A stretch of 35,750 bases of DNA, taken from positions 1 through 35,750 of the forward strand of contig JAGFJK010000513.1 of assembly GCA_024102795.1 (NCBI GenBank), read 5' to 3'. Under the pieces are notes generated by a model. It worked only from the letters and a program-made list of their open reading frames with translations, did no database searches and had not been told where the DNA came from. Made by a program: the position numbers and the translations under genes. Source of the stretch: Pirellulaceae bacterium. GTDB taxonomy: Bacteria > Planctomycetota > Planctomycetia > Pirellulales > Pirellulaceae. Every line of letters starts with the position of its first letter. Position 1 is the first letter of the stretch. Positions 34,313-35,750 of the stretch are shown piece by piece.

Positions 34313-35077
34313 ATGACTCGCACTTTGAACTTGACCCTGCCCCTGACGCTGCTCACGTTCACGATCGTCAGCGCCGCGGCCGTGTGGGCCGCCGAGCCCC
34401 AATCGGCGCCCGCTGAACCCGACAACATGCAGCGGATTTTCAACGGCACGGACCTGACCGGCTGGGACGGCGATCCGCGTCTGTGGTCGGTCAAGGAGGG
34501 CGTGATCCGCGGCGAAACAACCGCCGAGAATCCGGCCATGGGTAATACGTTCCTGATCTGGAAGGACGGCGTGCTCAAGGATTTCGACCTGCGGTTGTCG
34601 TTCCGCTGCACGGCCAGCAACAACTCCGGGATCCAATACCGTTCGAAGCATATCAGCCAGGGCAACCCGCGCAATGCCTGGGTTGTCCGCGGTTACCAGC
34701 ACGAGCTGCGCAACGAGCTGAACCTGCCCAGCGTGGCCGGGTTCATTTACGACGAGGGCGGTCGTCGGGGACGTGTCTGCCTGGTCGGCGAGCGGGCCGT
34801 CTGGACCGAGGACGGCAAGAAGGAAGTCGCCGAAACGTTGATTACGGCCGACGAATACAAGCAGCTCTTCAAGCTGGACGACTGGAACGACGTCGTGATC
34901 CGGGCCCAGGGGAATCACATCCAGCACTATCTGAACGGCCGGCTGATCCTGGACTTTACCGACCACGACCCGCAGGGCGCGTTCCGCGAAGGCATTCTGG
35001 CGCTGCAACTGCATGCCGGCAAACCGATGTGGGCCGAGTTCAAGGAGGTCCGCGTCAAGCATCTGGACGGGGAATGA
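34313..35077 (+). CDS. Secreted DUF1080 (3-keto-disaccharide hydrolase) protein
   Basis: 254 residues. The signal peptide MTRTLNLTLPLTLLTFTIVS ends near AVWA. A concanavalin-like jelly-roll domain follows, with the family start IFNGTDLTGWDGDPRLWSVK, core DFDLRLSFRCTASNNSGIQY and end GILALQLHAGKPMWAEFKEV. Members of this family hydrolyse 3-keto-glycosides or bind sugars at the surface. CGGAGA precedes ATG 34313. It is probably co-transcribed with the lactonase gene. The tandem repeat array begins 23 bp after its stop. Confidence 0.92.
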   Translation: MTRTLNLTLPLTLLTFTIVSAAAVWAAEPQSAPAEPDNMQRIFNGTDLTGWDGDPRLWSVKEGVIRGETTAENPAMGNTFLIWKDGVLKDFDLRLSFRCTASNNSGIQYRSKHISQGNPRNAWVVRGYQHELRNELNLPSVAGFIYDEGGRRGRVCLVGERAVWTEDGKKEVAETLITADEYKQLFKLDDWNDVVIRAQGNHIQHYLNGRLILDFTDHDPQGAFREGILALQLHAGKPMWAEFKEVRVKHLDGE

Positions 35078-35099
35078 GTCGAAACCGAACGCAGGACAG

Positions 35100-35750
35100 T
35101 TAGTGGAGCGATTGTCCCCAATCGCTCTTGCGGCCGAAGGCCGAATCGCGCCTCCGGGCCGTTGGCCGGCGTGACCCGATTGAGGACAATCGGGCTACAC
35201 AATTGGTGGAGCGATTGTCCCCAATCGCTCTTGCGGCCGAAGGCCGAGTCGCGCCTCCGGGCCGTTGGCCCGGAGGACCCGATTGAGGACAATCGGGCTA
35301 CACAGTTGGTAGAGCGATTGTCCCCAATCGCTCTTGCGGCCGAAGGCCGAATCGCGCCTCCGGGCCGTTGGCCCGGAGGACCCGATTGAGGACAATCGGG
35401 CTACACAGTTAGTGGAGCGATTGTCCCCAATCGCTCTTGCGGCTGAAGGCCGGACCGCGCCTCGGAGCCGTTGGCCCGCAAGGCCCGAGTGAGGACACTA
35501 GGGCCACACAGTTGGTGGGACGATTGTCCCCAATCCCTCTTGCGGTGGAAGACAGTAACTCGCCTCCGGACCGTTGGCCCGAAAGACCCGATTGAGAACA
35601 ATCGGGATACACAGTTAGTGGAGCGATTGTCCCCAATCGCTCTTGCGGCCGAAGGCCGAATCGCGCATCCGGGCCGTTAGCCCGCAAGACCCGATTGAGG
35701 ACAATCGGGCTACACAGTTGGTGGAGCGATTGTCCCCAATCGCTCTTGCG
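35100..35750 (+). repeat. 103-bp tandem repeat array of REPIN-like units, runs off the window
   Basis: Unit starts (GAGCG or its variant) fall at 35106, 35209, 35312, 35415, 35518, 35621 and 35724, always exactly 103 bp apart, so the period is fixed. Each unit has hairpins GAGCGATT/AATCGCTC, GCGGCCGAAGGCCG-like, CGGGCC/GGCCCG-like and CCCGATTG/CAATCGGG, ending GGCTACAC. Units four and five carry the most substitutions. No gene is seen; apparent short frames are in the repeat. At least 6.2 copies; the end lies beyond the window. Confidence 0.95.

Noticed and set aside
30830..34674. Two long minus-strand frames (about 662 and 723 codons)
   Set aside because: They mirror the EI, SMP-30 and DUF1080 genes, all of which have clear catalytic motifs on the plus strand.
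35100..35750. CRISPR array
   Set aside because: The 103-bp unit repeats as a whole without unique spacers, contains inverted hairpins, and has no cas gene nearby.

Overview
The window looks like a high-GC planctomycete chromosome, probably Pirellulales-like. This is an inference from gene content: a formylglycine-type sulfatase, a DUF1080 protein, a Tat-exported SMP-30 lactonase, a small RRM RNA-binding protein, a giant alpha-2-macroglobulin, an orphan PTS enzyme I, and RAYT-type transposase relics with GTAG/CTAC-ended palindromic repeats. No rRNA or taxonomic marker is present.

Layout. (1) 1-3153: a same-strand array of 27 tRNA or tRNA-like genes, the first cut by the window edge, with very short spacers, no encoded CCA ends, and an HNH nuclease gene plus terminator embedded in it. 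Four array members carry a 23-25 nt hairpin of one family, three in the anticodon loop and one in the T arm. (2) 3158-5046: a decayed zone with a tRNA fragment, two small uncertain ORFs, a solo REPIN-like palindrome and two separated, opposite-strand relics of a RAYT transposase. (3) 5049-10930, minus strand: a six-gene run with an FtsX/MacB permease, a cysteine-rich lipoprotein, an HlyD-like adaptor, an ABC ATPase, a second permease and an ArsC arsenate reductase. (4) 11063-13863: sulfatase (-), GNAT acetyltransferase (+), intergenic repeats, RRM protein (-). (5) 14413-20442: a 2009-residue thioester alpha-2-macroglobulin.

(6) 20402-28493, minus strand: SulP transporter, DabA (DUF2309), an NuoL-like protein and an NuoM-like protein. 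The DabA metal and active-site residues are present with canonical spacing, so this is a candidate inorganic-carbon uptake module. A two-component system (28845-30897, +) is transcribed divergently from it. (7) 31109-35077: PTS enzyme I, SMP-30 lactonase, DUF1080 protein. (8) 35100 to the end: a tandem array with an exact 103-bp period. Each unit is an expanded form of the REPIN-like element seen once at 3772-3857.

Most notable: a small covarying hairpin family invading tRNA genes beside RAYT relics; the same solo palindrome family amplified into a 103-bp array; and the SulP-DabA-NuoL-NuoM cluster facing a two-component system.
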